A stretch of DNA of 28,044 nucleotides from a virus. Shown piece by piece: positions 1 through 7,257 of the stretch. The position numbers were made by a program, and so were the translations under genes. The stretch lies in IMG/VR virus record IMGVR_UViG_3300047643_000076, positions 1-28,044 of that record, one strand, 5' to 3'. How positions within the stretch are numbered: position 1 is the first letter of the stretch; each line of letters opens with the position of its first letter. Under the pieces are notes generated by a model. That model had not been told where the DNA came from and did no database searches. It saw nothing but the letters and a program-made list of their open reading frames with translations.

Positions 1-804
1 TTACTCAAACAAATTGCGTTGTTCAACAGGTGGAAGGTAATTCATCGTAAAGACCTCAGTTTTCATTTCACCGGCCGTAACGCTGGCCGCTTTGTGCATT
101 ACGTGCTCGACGGTGTTCCATCGGTTCCGGGCCGTGTAATCGGCCAATATCGCACTTGGAAAGGTTGTCAACAAGAACTTCCCTTTGATCTTACCCAACA
201 GATCCAGCAATTGGGCAAATTGGGCCTCCGTATAGCCGCCATAGTGCCCCATACTCGTATTAATATATGGCGGGTCTACAAAGTATAGGGTTTCCGGAGA
301 ATCGACCACCTCGATGACCTTTAATGCATCACGGCAGAATATTTGGACATTATCGAGGCGCTGGACATACTTCCTGTCGAAATAATCTTTAACATTTTTA
401 AAACGCCTGGCTTCATTCTGTGTGTCGCTAAACGCCCAGCTATTTCCCATATTACTGGAAAAAGACTGGTGCGACAGAACGAACACGGCCCATGCACGCA
501 GAACTTTGTCTTGATTAAACCCGGCTTCCCAGAGCTGCTTCGCTTGCTTCCATTGGTATTCGGAATATAGAGTGACGTCGACCTCATCTTGCAGAGCGTC
601 GAATTGCCGCTTTATAACTCGGTAGAAATTGATAATGTTGTCGTTTACGTCGTTTATTATTTCGACTTTGGCCTTTGGTTTCTCAAAAAATACAGCGCCA
701 CCACCGAAGAAGGGTTCCACATAGCAGGTATGCGAAGGGAAGGAGGCAATGATCTGATGGGCGAGCTGCTGCTTGCCTCCCCAATACTTTATACAAGTTT
801 TCAT
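1..804 (-). CDS. D12-class DNA N6-adenine methyltransferase
   Basis: Phage-type adenine methyltransferase that transfers a methyl group from SAM to adenine N6 in DNA. Seen: the N-terminal KYWGGK motif (about residues 6-11), EPFFGGG (30-36, SAM-binding FxGxG motif), NDVND (51-55), and the catalytic DPPY at 177-180 followed by a Gly/Tyr-rich stretch. At 267 aa it is the normal length for the D12 (Dam-like) family and looks intact; the stop is the first codon of the window on this strand. It is the last gene of the leftward lysis block, 8 bp after the spanin stop. No restriction endonuclease partner is visible, so it is probably an orphan enzyme protecting phage DNA from host restriction or marking it; the target sequence cannot be read from the protein. 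Confidence 0.93.
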   Translation of the reverse strand: MKTCIKYWGGKQQLAHQIIASFPSHTCYVEPFFGGGAVFFEKPKAKVEIINDVNDNIINFYRVIKRQFDALQDEVDVTLYSEYQWKQAKQLWEAGFNQDKVLRAWAVFVLSHQSFSSNMGNSWAFSDTQNEARRFKNVKDYFDRKYVQRLDNVQIFCRDALKVIEVVDSPETLYFVDPPYINTSMGHYGGYTEAQFAQLLDLLGKIKGKFLLTTFPSAILADYTARNRWNTVEHVMHKAASVTAGEMKTEVFTMNYLPPVEQRNLFE

Positions 805-812
805 TCAATCCG

Positions 813-1289
813 TTATCGTTTAATGAACAATCCAAAGATCACCCCGAAAATAAAGAATACACTTCCGATTTTTAGATAATCAAACCAACCCAATTCTTGC
901 ACCCGTTCCGTTGTGCGCTCGGTCAGTGTGACCTTTCCACGCGCGCTATCGGGCTTTACATAATAATCGACGACTGCCTCAACCGGCAGGGAGTTCAGTT
1001 CGTTCAACGCTTTTTTCAGACGTTCCTTTGTGTTTGCCACTTTTGCCGTATTGTTCTTTATGCTGTCGGCGATGTTGAAATGCGTCGTTATTTTGGCGAC
1101 AGTATCATGTCCTGACATCTTCTTGCCCTCAATAGTGCTATCGCTCATAACGGCACTCACTGAACCATGCACTGGTTTGACCGGCAAAACGACGGGAACC
1201 TCGACTTTCTTCTCCATGATTGTCTCCCGGATCGGGCCGCACCCTGTGAAAAACAAACAAAGCGCGATAAATGCAAATAGATTTCTCAT
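813..1289 (-). CDS. Probable unimolecular spanin (u-spanin)
   Basis: 158 aa. The N-terminus is a lipoprotein signal peptide ending in FFTGC, with Cys17 as the predicted lipidated residue. The C-terminus is a single hydrophobic span (about 139-156) ending in a short basic tail (IKR). A periplasmic stretch of about 120 residues, partly helical (KERLKKALNELNS), lies between them. An outer-membrane lipid anchor plus a C-terminal inner-membrane anchor is the architecture of u-spanins such as phage T1 gp11, which fuse the two membranes in the last step of lysis. The ATG at 1289 overlaps the endolysin stop (ATGA) and has AGGTGG upstream; an in-frame GTG at 1301 is less likely. Placement directly after endolysin supports the call. 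The role is inferred from topology and position, not from sequence similarity. Confidence 0.75.
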   Translation of the reverse strand: MRNLFAFIALCLFFTGCGPIRETIMEKKVEVPVVLPVKPVHGSVSAVMSDSTIEGKKMSGHDTVAKITTHFNIADSIKNNTAKVANTKERLKKALNELNSLPVEAVVDYYVKPDSARGKVTLTERTTERVQELGWFDYLKIGSVFFIFGVIFGLFIKR

Positions 1290-1933
1290 TTTCCGAACCA
1301 CCTTTCTTTCAATGTGGCAATACGTTCGGCGTAACTGACTGATTCACTCGGCAAAAAGCGTTTAGAGTGAGCCCAATCGATTCCGCCGTTATCGATTGCC
1401 TTGTTGACTCGATACATCCCGCAATTATAACCGGCTGCAGCATACAGCTCCCGGAGACGTAGCGATCTGCGATATGCCGAGCGTTCTGTGGGGAATAGTT
1501 TAATATATATCGCCGATTCCAAGTCAGACATATATTGGACATTCGCCCGGATTGCCCAGCGAGGATTGTAAATATCGGCTTGATATTGCGCGCTATCCGC
1601 ACATGTTGTATTGACTGTCTGTGCTCCATATCCCTGCGCGGTAGTCCAAACAAACTGACTATACCCGGCTGCAGCTCGGCCAGTCAGAACGGCCGTCACG
1701 GTGTCGATACCGCGACGTTTCCACGGCTTTATTTCCGACGTAGCACGTGCATTAAAACCAGATTCGCAATAAATCTGGATGTACCGGTACGGATAATGCA
1801 CGCTGTCATGGTAGACTGAATACGATTCAGTCCTCAGTGTGTCAGCATGCGGAAACGATCTACCGGCCGGAAAGGAGCCAAGCAACAGCCAGCAATAAAC
1901 AAGCAAGAACGATAGGGTTAGTGCGCGCGGCAT
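1286..1933 (-). CDS. Exported lytic-transglycosylase endolysin
   Basis: 215 aa. Cleaves the glycan strands of peptidoglycan. Seen: the SLT-family motif YCESGFN with the probable catalytic Glu57, then AAGYSQFVWTTAQ, matching the G-x-x-Q...TA block, and YNCGMYRVNKA, matching the YNxGxxRV block. The first 24 residues form a hydrophobic signal sequence (LTLSFLLVYCWLLLGSF), so the enzyme is probably carried across the membrane by the host Sec system rather than leaving through holin holes. I chose the ATG at 1933 because GGAGG lies about 8 bases upstream; an ATG at 1960 lacks this. The gene overlaps the end of the holin gene by 74 bp and its stop overlaps the spanin start. Confidence 0.85.
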   Translation of the reverse strand: MPRALTLSFLLVYCWLLLGSFPAGRSFPHADTLRTESYSVYHDSVHYPYRYIQIYCESGFNARATSEIKPWKRRGIDTVTAVLTGRAAAGYSQFVWTTAQGYGAQTVNTTCADSAQYQADIYNPRWAIRANVQYMSDLESAIYIKLFPTERSAYRRSLRLRELYAAAGYNCGMYRVNKAIDNGGIDWAHSKRFLPSESVSYAERIATLKERWFGK

Positions 1934-2156
1934 TTTGAACCTCCAAGTTCGGATAAGCAAATTTCATAATAAGAAGAAACGCGGTGATTTTGAGCGCTCC
2001 CTCTGCGATTGATTCAGTCAACGCCTTGATCGTCGCGACGTCGACCGCTACAAGAAACCACATTAACGCCAGTGCGATAAACGCCAGGGCGAAAGCGACA
2101 ACATGTCGCTGCAGCGCATAAATGATACGTTGCTTGCGCGTGTATCCGAGTTCCAT
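1860..2156 (-). CDS. Holin-like small membrane protein
   Basis: 98 aa, starting MELGYTRKQR, with three predicted membrane spans at about 18-38, 53-67 and 81-96, a short basic N-terminus and an Arg at the very end. This is the size and topology of class I holins. The ATG at 2156 is preceded by AAGGAG with good spacing; an open frame extends further upstream into the fibre gene but lacks that signal. It is the first gene of the lysis cassette, just upstream of and overlapping the endolysin. Because the endolysin carries its own export signal, this protein may act as a pinholin that depolarises the membrane rather than as a large-hole holin; that is inference. Confidence 0.7.
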   Translation of the reverse strand: MELGYTRKQRIIYALQRHVVAFALAFIALALMWFLVAVDVATIKALTESIAEGALKITAFLLIMKFAYPNLEVQNAARTNPIVLACLLLAVAWLLSGR

Positions 2157-2175
2157 AATTGACTCCTTATTTAAA

Positions 2176-4038
2176 TTATATTTGATAGGTAAAGGTATAT
2201 CCGTCAGATCCAGCTGTTCCGCCATTTCCACCAGTTCCGGCTGCCCCACCTGTTACGGTAAGTGTTCCAATACCACTGCCTGTTGTTGATCGATAGCAGA
2301 TTATTATACACCCTCCACCGCCGCCGCCACCATTTCCTGATTTGTCTGTGGCAGTTACGCCGTTGCCGCCTTGTCCACCTTTTGCTTGAATTGTTCCGGC
2401 ATTATTTAGGACAAAAGCATAAATAAGTATAACGCCTCCACCACTACCACCACCACCACCTGTGATCTCGGATGATCCAGTACCCAATCCAGCACCTCCC
2501 GATCCTCCTTTTGCACCTGCTAAACGTGCGTTTGCCGCAGAACCCGCCACAGAAGCTGCCCCATGACTTGAACCGCCACTACCACCACCGCCAGCAAGCA
2601 TATTCGCACTTACGGCTGTTGGTACTGCGATAAGCGGGGATACCGCCACAGTCGACGAACCGTTAGACGTTCCTGTGCCTGTATTTCCTCCACCATTACC
2701 GCCAGCCATTCCAGAAGCAAGAAATAATCTTTGAGTGTATGGAGCCGCACCACCATTGCCCGGCACCGCAGTTCCACTTGCTCCAGGACTTCCGGAATTT
2801 CCGCTACAGTCAATTATACCATTGTTTATTAGAGTTCCGGCGCAGTGAATTTCAAAACCAGCAGGATTGACTGTGACACCATTATTGATTGTAATATTGA
2901 TGCAGTTAATTTCACGCGTCAGAGTATAAACATTTCCAACAGGCACAATCCCAAGGATTGTAGTTGCGCCATCAAAGGTCACAGACCCATCACTTTTATC
3001 ACCAAATAAACTGTATTGATCTCCGGTGTTCGTGTTTGAAGTATTTTCGATTACTGTCTTTTGTGCGTCAGTACAATATCTCTTGTCTGCACTATCAGCG
3101 ACGTTTGCCGTTGTTAAGGTTCTATCGGCAGTAAGATCTAAACCATTTATCTGTCGTGAAGTCGGAACACCGCCAAGAAGTGCCAATGTGTATATCGGGT
3201 CAAAATACGCTTTCAAAGTCGCCTTGACATTTACCCATGTCACCCCTTGAAGTAACCCTGAAACACTATCCCAAATACCAAATTTGTCAGCATCAATCGG
3301 CGTTGCTTTTGCAGTGGTTGCATTTATCTTTGTGCCGATATTGGTGTTCCAGTTCGTTTTGTCGGTGTCGGTGACGAGACGGTGTGTAGTATCATCAATC
3401 AGCTGAGACAGTAACGTCGGAATTGCAGGATAAGGAACGGCAGTCCAGCTGCCAATCTGTGTCGGATTGTCGCCGGTTATTATCCACATCGGATGCAGTG
3501 ACTGATCGCTTCGAATACACCAATCACCTTTTTGCCCGGTCAATGCAAGCATTGCAGCTTGATTGATTGGTGTTCCAAGAAATTCAGTTAAAGATATCAG
3601 CGGTATCTGATTCGGATCTAATTTTCCGTCGACAAGATCAGCTTTGCCGTTCCAAGTTGCTTTTTCAGCATCGGTAACAGTTCTGTGTTCTTCATCCTGT
3701 GCCAGCTGCGACAATCCAAGATTGTTCATGTATTGAATTGCAAATGCTTGCAACTGCGCAAATTCAGTGCTTCCTTCATTTATAACCGCGCTTGTTAATC
3801 CTTGTATGTTCGATCCCCATAATACTATTTTGCTGGCTGTAATTGACGCGGGAAAAGTGATCCGCGTAAAACCAACATTCAGCATAATAGGCAGATGGGG
3901 AAAAACATCGGAAACGACGCCGCCCTCGGATGAGTCCGGGTCAAAAAATATGGCAGAGATAACGGCTTGCGATTCCGATTGAACCAGCAACGACGTTACC
4001 TGTTGGCTTGCAAGCAGGTCTATTGTAAAACTTTCCAT
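2176..4038 (-). CDS. Tail fibre/adhesin with polyglycine-rich tip
   Basis: 620 aa. Residues 1-110 are a unique N-terminus, probably for attachment to the fibre before it or to the tail. Residues about 110-335 contain three degenerate copies of a phage-fibre motif (EHRTVTDAEKATWN, THRLVTDTDKTNWN, DKRYCTDAQKTVIEN) and a module with GDWCIRSDQ...GSWTAVPYP common in fibres. Residues 360-412 look like short beta-helix rungs (INITINNGV, GTLINNGIIDC). Residues 412-613 are strongly Gly/Ser/Ala-rich, with runs such as GGGGSGGS and GGGGGSGGG alternating with short beta strands (VILIYAF, CIIICYR). This resembles the polyglycine-sandwich adhesins of T-even-like phages (S16 gp38 type). The start overlaps the upstream fibre stop by one base (TAATG). 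Likely the receptor-binding protein. Confidence 0.8.
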   Translation of the reverse strand: MESFTIDLLASQQVTSLLVQSESQAVISAIFFDPDSSEGGVVSDVFPHLPIMLNVGFTRITFPASITASKIVLWGSNIQGLTSAVINEGSTEFAQLQAFAIQYMNNLGLSQLAQDEEHRTVTDAEKATWNGKADLVDGKLDPNQIPLISLTEFLGTPINQAAMLALTGQKGDWCIRSDQSLHPMWIITGDNPTQIGSWTAVPYPAIPTLLSQLIDDTTHRLVTDTDKTNWNTNIGTKINATTAKATPIDADKFGIWDSVSGLLQGVTWVNVKATLKAYFDPIYTLALLGGVPTSRQINGLDLTADRTLTTANVADSADKRYCTDAQKTVIENTSNTNTGDQYSLFGDKSDGSVTFDGATTILGIVPVGNVYTLTREINCINITINNGVTVNPAGFEIHCAGTLINNGIIDCSGNSGSPGASGTAVPGNGGAAPYTQRLFLASGMAGGNGGGNTGTGTSNGSSTVAVSPLIAVPTAVSANMLAGGGGSGGSSHGAASVAGSAANARLAGAKGGSGGAGLGTGSSEITGGGGGSGGGVILIYAFVLNNAGTIQAKGGQGGNGVTATDKSGNGGGGGGGCIIICYRSTTGSGIGTLTVTGGAAGTGGNGGTAGSDGYTFTYQI

Positions 4039-5564
4039 TATGTCATCTCAAAATAAAGAAACACTATCCATTTATCGGTATCGCCGGGCTGTTGATCTCC
4101 CGCATCATCCGTGAATTGTTGAGAGTATAAAACGATATCATCATTCGATGCTGCGTCATGCTGCATTAGTCGAAATGTCGGATGAATCGGCATCGCACTG
4201 ATATCGCCGCGCACAATTTCAGGGCGCACGGGATATGCGGTATTGTTAAAGGCAAGATGCGGGGCAAACTCCATTCTTGCTGTATAATCTTCCTCACCAC
4301 CGAAAGCTGCACCATGATACATTATAACTTTTTTAAGAATAGCTCCGGGCAGAACAAGATACAGAGGATCGCCATCGGGCTCAGAGAATGGAATCGGATT
4401 GTTGTTGGAATACCCTGCAATTTTTTTATAGAGCCTAAAAGAGAACGATTTGTTAACAGCACTGACAGCGTCGATTTGGTTTGCGACATATTCCTGCGTA
4501 GCTAATTCTTTACCTTGCGACCGAACTTTTAGGTATGGGAAATCGACATAATCATTCTGATTGACATTCTCCATCAATATTTTATAAACGCCATCTTTTG
4601 CGTTTTCAATTAACGTTATCAATACTCCATTGGTATTGATAACGCGCAAGCGCAGACCGGGTGATCCATCGGCTAAAATTAATTCAAGCGCAGGATAAAC
4701 ACCCTTAATGTATATTGTTCTTAGGAATGTTTTTATCCCATCGATAGCTTGATCTGTTGTCAATCGTACGAATGAAGCAAGAGAGGCAAGGCTGGCATAA
4801 CGTGCATCATGATCTCCGCTCGATTTGTGTGCAGTGAGAGCTGTATTCACTGTCGAGGCGGCTCCAAGAGTATCGTATCGTGCATCATTGCGAGTATCAT
4901 TATGTGCATCATGGTCATTGCTGGATTTATGTGTCGTTAATGCGCCGCTCACGGCCGCTGCCGCACCAACAACATCATAACGTCCATCGTTGTGAGCGTC
5001 ATGATCTGTGCTCGATTTGTGTGCAGTGAGAGCTGTATTCACTGTCGAGGCGGCTCCAAGAGCATCGTATCGTGCATCATTGCGAGTATCATTATGTGCA
5101 TCATGGTCATTGCTGGATTTATGTGTCGTTAATGCGCCGCTCACGGCCGCTGCCGTACCAACAACATCATAACGTCCATCGTTGTGAGCGTCATGATCTG
5201 TGCTCGATTTGTGAGTTGTGAGTGCACCATTGACTGTGTCTGCCTCTGTATCGATATTCGACTGCAGCGCTGTGTCCGCTGTAGAGCGTGTGGCTGCCTC
5301 CGTATCGATATTCGACTGCAGCGCTGTGATCGCCGTAGAGCGTGTGGCTGCCTCCGCTTCAAGCGCCTCGTCTTGTACGTTCTGCTGAGCATCGTCCTCG
5401 CTCTTCGTGTAATAAAGCGAGGGGTGTCCATTCGCGACGTGCGTCTCAGCTTGAGACGCGAGCGAATTGACAGCTGCAGCAAGTGTATCATCGTTCGCAT
5501 TCCACTTAACGCGGCCGGCGTCGATGGTATCGGATGATGCTACTGTATTGACTGTTGTAGACAT
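4038..5564 (-). CDS. Tail fibre protein with tandem repeats
   Basis: 508 aa. Residues 1-70 are an N-terminal segment with a DTLAAAVNSLASQAETHV-type helix. Residues about 70-110 hold near-identical 18-residue repeats (TRSTAITALQSNIDTEAA type, predicted coiled coil). Residues about 118-255 consist of repeats around THKSS-DHDAHND...RYD, with two near-identical 64-residue blocks. The His/Asp-rich HDAHND motif could bind metal ions along a trimeric stalk; this is inference. The remainder (260-508) is a non-repetitive beta-rich region, including VRLTTDQAIDGIKTF, a motif frequent in phage fibre stalks. It has a strong AGGAG 8 bases before the ATG and lies between the tail-tip protein and the second fibre. 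Likely a fibre shaft that carries the downstream Gly-rich adhesin. Confidence 0.8.
   Translation of the reverse strand: MSTTVNTVASSDTIDAGRVKWNANDDTLAAAVNSLASQAETHVANGHPSLYYTKSEDDAQQNVQDEALEAEAATRSTAITALQSNIDTEAATRSTADTALQSNIDTEADTVNGALTTHKSSTDHDAHNDGRYDVVGTAAAVSGALTTHKSSNDHDAHNDTRNDARYDALGAASTVNTALTAHKSSTDHDAHNDGRYDVVGAAAAVSGALTTHKSSNDHDAHNDTRNDARYDTLGAASTVNTALTAHKSSGDHDARYASLASLASFVRLTTDQAIDGIKTFLRTIYIKGVYPALELILADGSPGLRLRVINTNGVLITLIENAKDGVYKILMENVNQNDYVDFPYLKVRSQGKELATQEYVANQIDAVSAVNKSFSFRLYKKIAGYSNNNPIPFSEPDGDPLYLVLPGAILKKVIMYHGAAFGGEEDYTARMEFAPHLAFNNTAYPVRPEIVRGDISAMPIHPTFRLMQHDAASNDDIVLYSQQFTDDAGDQQPGDTDKWIVFLYFEMT
4818..5201. repeat. Two 192-bp tandem repeats inside the fibre gene
   Basis: Units at 4818-5009 and 5010-5201 are nearly identical; single-base differences seen include agtatcg/agcatcg and gcaccaac/gtaccaac. 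A short third partial copy begins at 5202. Each unit encodes 64 residues made of two THKSS-DHDAHND sub-repeats. The near identity at DNA level, including silent positions, points to recent duplication or gene conversion, and to a fibre shaft length that can change by recombination. Confidence 0.92.
5248..5355. repeat. Two 54-bp tandem repeats inside the fibre gene
   Basis: Units at 5248-5301 and 5302-5355, both starting gtatcgatattcgactgcag, differ at a few bases near their middle (gtgtccgctg versus gtgatcgccg). They encode an 18-residue unit of the TALQSNIDTEAATRSTA type, with the heptad-like pattern expected of a trimeric coiled coil. Confidence 0.88.
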
Positions 5565-5575
5565 ATTTGCTCCTA

Positions 5576-6046
5576 TTATTTAAAATCGACAAATGTATTG
5601 TCGGCGATCGACGAAAACAACGTATCGCGACTACCCCAATATTGTACTGGGTAGTTTAAGGGCGATTCAAAACGGGTATTGCCACGGAACACTAATGAGA
5701 ATCCTTTCACCGCTTCGGCGACGTGTGCATCCTCGTGTTCCAGTTCATCGTTCATATCGACGCTGTAGTGTTCGTCACTGTCAGTCGACGGATAGAACTG
5801 CAAATCGGTCGAATTAATGTTAAGTAGATCGCGAAATGACGCGAGCAGGTCATACGATGCGGCGTCGTATGCAAGTGTCGCTTGGTAATAATAACCTCGG
5901 CACCTGCGAGTCTTTGTACCGTCGAATGGATTTTTATATTCGACTTCGTCTCGCGTCCACGTCTGCGTCATCGATGTGAACTCGCTTGCGTCGAAGCTGA
6001 TCGTTTTTTCTGAACCATTCAGCGTAAAAACAATTTTAGGGATCAT
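5576..6046 (-). CDS. Tail-tip protein of unknown function
   Basis: 156 aa, not recognised as a named family. It is beta-rich and acidic in its middle (STDSDEHYSVDMNDELEHED), with no signal peptide or membrane span. It lies between the tail hub-like protein and the first fibre, and its ATG overlaps the upstream stop (ATGA), with GGGAGAG about 8 bases upstream. In long-tailed phages this slot usually holds a distal-tail or baseplate component connecting hub and fibres, and that is the likely role here. The function is inferred from position only. Confidence 0.55.
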   Translation of the reverse strand: MIPKIVFTLNGSEKTISFDASEFTSMTQTWTRDEVEYKNPFDGTKTRRCRGYYYQATLAYDAASYDLLASFRDLLNINSTDLQFYPSTDSDEHYSVDMNDELEHEDAHVAEAVKGFSLVFRGNTRFESPLNYPVQYWGSRDTLFSSIADNTFVDFK

Positions 6047-7257
6047 GCGAATACTCTCCCGACGACCTTCGTCGTTTCGTCGACATATTCATCGGTTATA
6101 GACATCATCAGCGCGTTCGATCCGCGTATTGAAAGTAATTCAAACGGATTGAGCGCAGGAACCAGGTCGTGATACAACACCTCGACCTCTTTAAACGGCT
6201 TTACAAAACGATCAAAGTGTTTACTGCAATATTCAGTTAATCCGCTGATTGATGTTCTGCCGTTGACCGTAACCATTGAGAACACGGGGATCGAGTCGAA
6301 CGGATAATAGTCCGGGTCTTTAGCGACGACGCGCGTTACAGCATTCAGTTCGTCATCTGACTTGGCCCACATACCATCCGGCACGCGTAAATCAAGAGCA
6401 TCTTCCGTGTTAACAGAAGCCGCGCCGGTGGGATACACGTAAGGATGCAGGCCATCGGATCGATACTCGCCATAATAATACGACACATAACTGCCCTGCT
6501 TGACTTTGTAGGAGATTATGACGGATGCATACTGCGCGTCGCGATCCGTTTCTTTATAGGATGCGATCAGATCGTCGTATCCGGTGTGCAGCACGTCCGC
6601 ATACTTCAAGCGTGGTACGACTTTTAGCACAGGCATTCCGCTACTGTCGTAATCGTCAGACACAAAAAGCAACGCCCGGTAATGCTTCGCGAAGTCAAGC
6701 CAGAAGTCACGCAGGCTGTACGATTCGTTTTCCTTCAAAAAGTCGAAATATTTATCGTTCTTTTTCCCGGTCGTATTTGCAAACTCAAAATCAGACGGAT
6801 TAAGAACCACACTACAGATACCGCGACCGTGCAACGTGTTCGTCGCAACAAGGTCGAACGCACTAAGCGCAGCCTTCAGGCCGTCGTCCGTCGAATATGT
6901 GATACCATCAGGAGAGGTTTCGAGGCGAGCTTTTGCCGTGTTGAATAATGACTTGACGATGTGTACGGCGTTCAACGAATAAACTTCCGTCTCTGGATCG
7001 TATTCCGCGCCATCGGCTTGGAATATTCCACGGAAGCGCCGTGTTGTTGTTCCGTCCTTAGTTATTGCCACTGCGAGATAAACCGTCGTTCCGGCAAGAA
7101 CAGATCTATAAAGTTCAGAAGCTTCAAGCATGTCGAGCTTCACATCCGATGCTATAAAGGCATACTCGTCTTCTTCGTACGCCCGGGTCAATTCGATGGA
7201 CTTGACCTTCGCAGCAAAAATCGCAGTATCGCTATATGTCGATATACTCACGTTCAT
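6043..7257 (-). CDS. Putative tail hub / distal tail protein
   Basis: 404 aa. The N-terminal 130 residues (ISTYSDTAIFAAKVKSIELTR, then TTRRFRGIFQADGAEYDPET) look like the strand-rich start of tail hub or distal tail proteins, and VYSLNAVHIVKSLFN resembles a segment common in tail-tip proteins encoded after tape measures. The rest is mixed and Tyr/Asp-rich, with no enzyme motif seen. It follows the tape measure with an ATGA overlap at 7254-7257 and precedes the tail-tip unknown. By position it should be the structural hub that caps the tail tube and carries the fibres. No peptidase or lysozyme domain is visible. Confidence 0.6.
   Translation of the reverse strand: MNVSISTYSDTAIFAAKVKSIELTRAYEEDEYAFIASDVKLDMLEASELYRSVLAGTTVYLAVAITKDGTTTRRFRGIFQADGAEYDPETEVYSLNAVHIVKSLFNTAKARLETSPDGITYSTDDGLKAALSAFDLVATNTLHGRGICSVVLNPSDFEFANTTGKKNDKYFDFLKENESYSLRDFWLDFAKHYRALLFVSDDYDSSGMPVLKVVPRLKYADVLHTGYDDLIASYKETDRDAQYASVIISYKVKQGSYVSYYYGEYRSDGLHPYVYPTGAASVNTEDALDLRVPDGMWAKSDDELNAVTRVVAKDPDYYPFDSIPVFSMVTVNGRTSISGLTEYCSKHFDRFVKPFKEVEVLYHDLVPALNPFELLSIRGSNALMMSITDEYVDETTKVVGRVFA

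Noticed and set aside
1934-1960. Upstream ATG (1960) as start of the endolysin.
   Set aside because: It would place the GGAGG inside the coding region and put charged residues before the signal sequence.
4818-5355. Regular repeats considered as a CRISPR array.
   Set aside because: The units are contiguous, in frame and encode fibre repeats; there are no unique spacers.
2176-5564. Possible diversity-generating retroelement target in the fibre genes.
   Set aside because: No reverse transcriptase or template repeat was found in the window, and no adenine-biased variable copy is visible.
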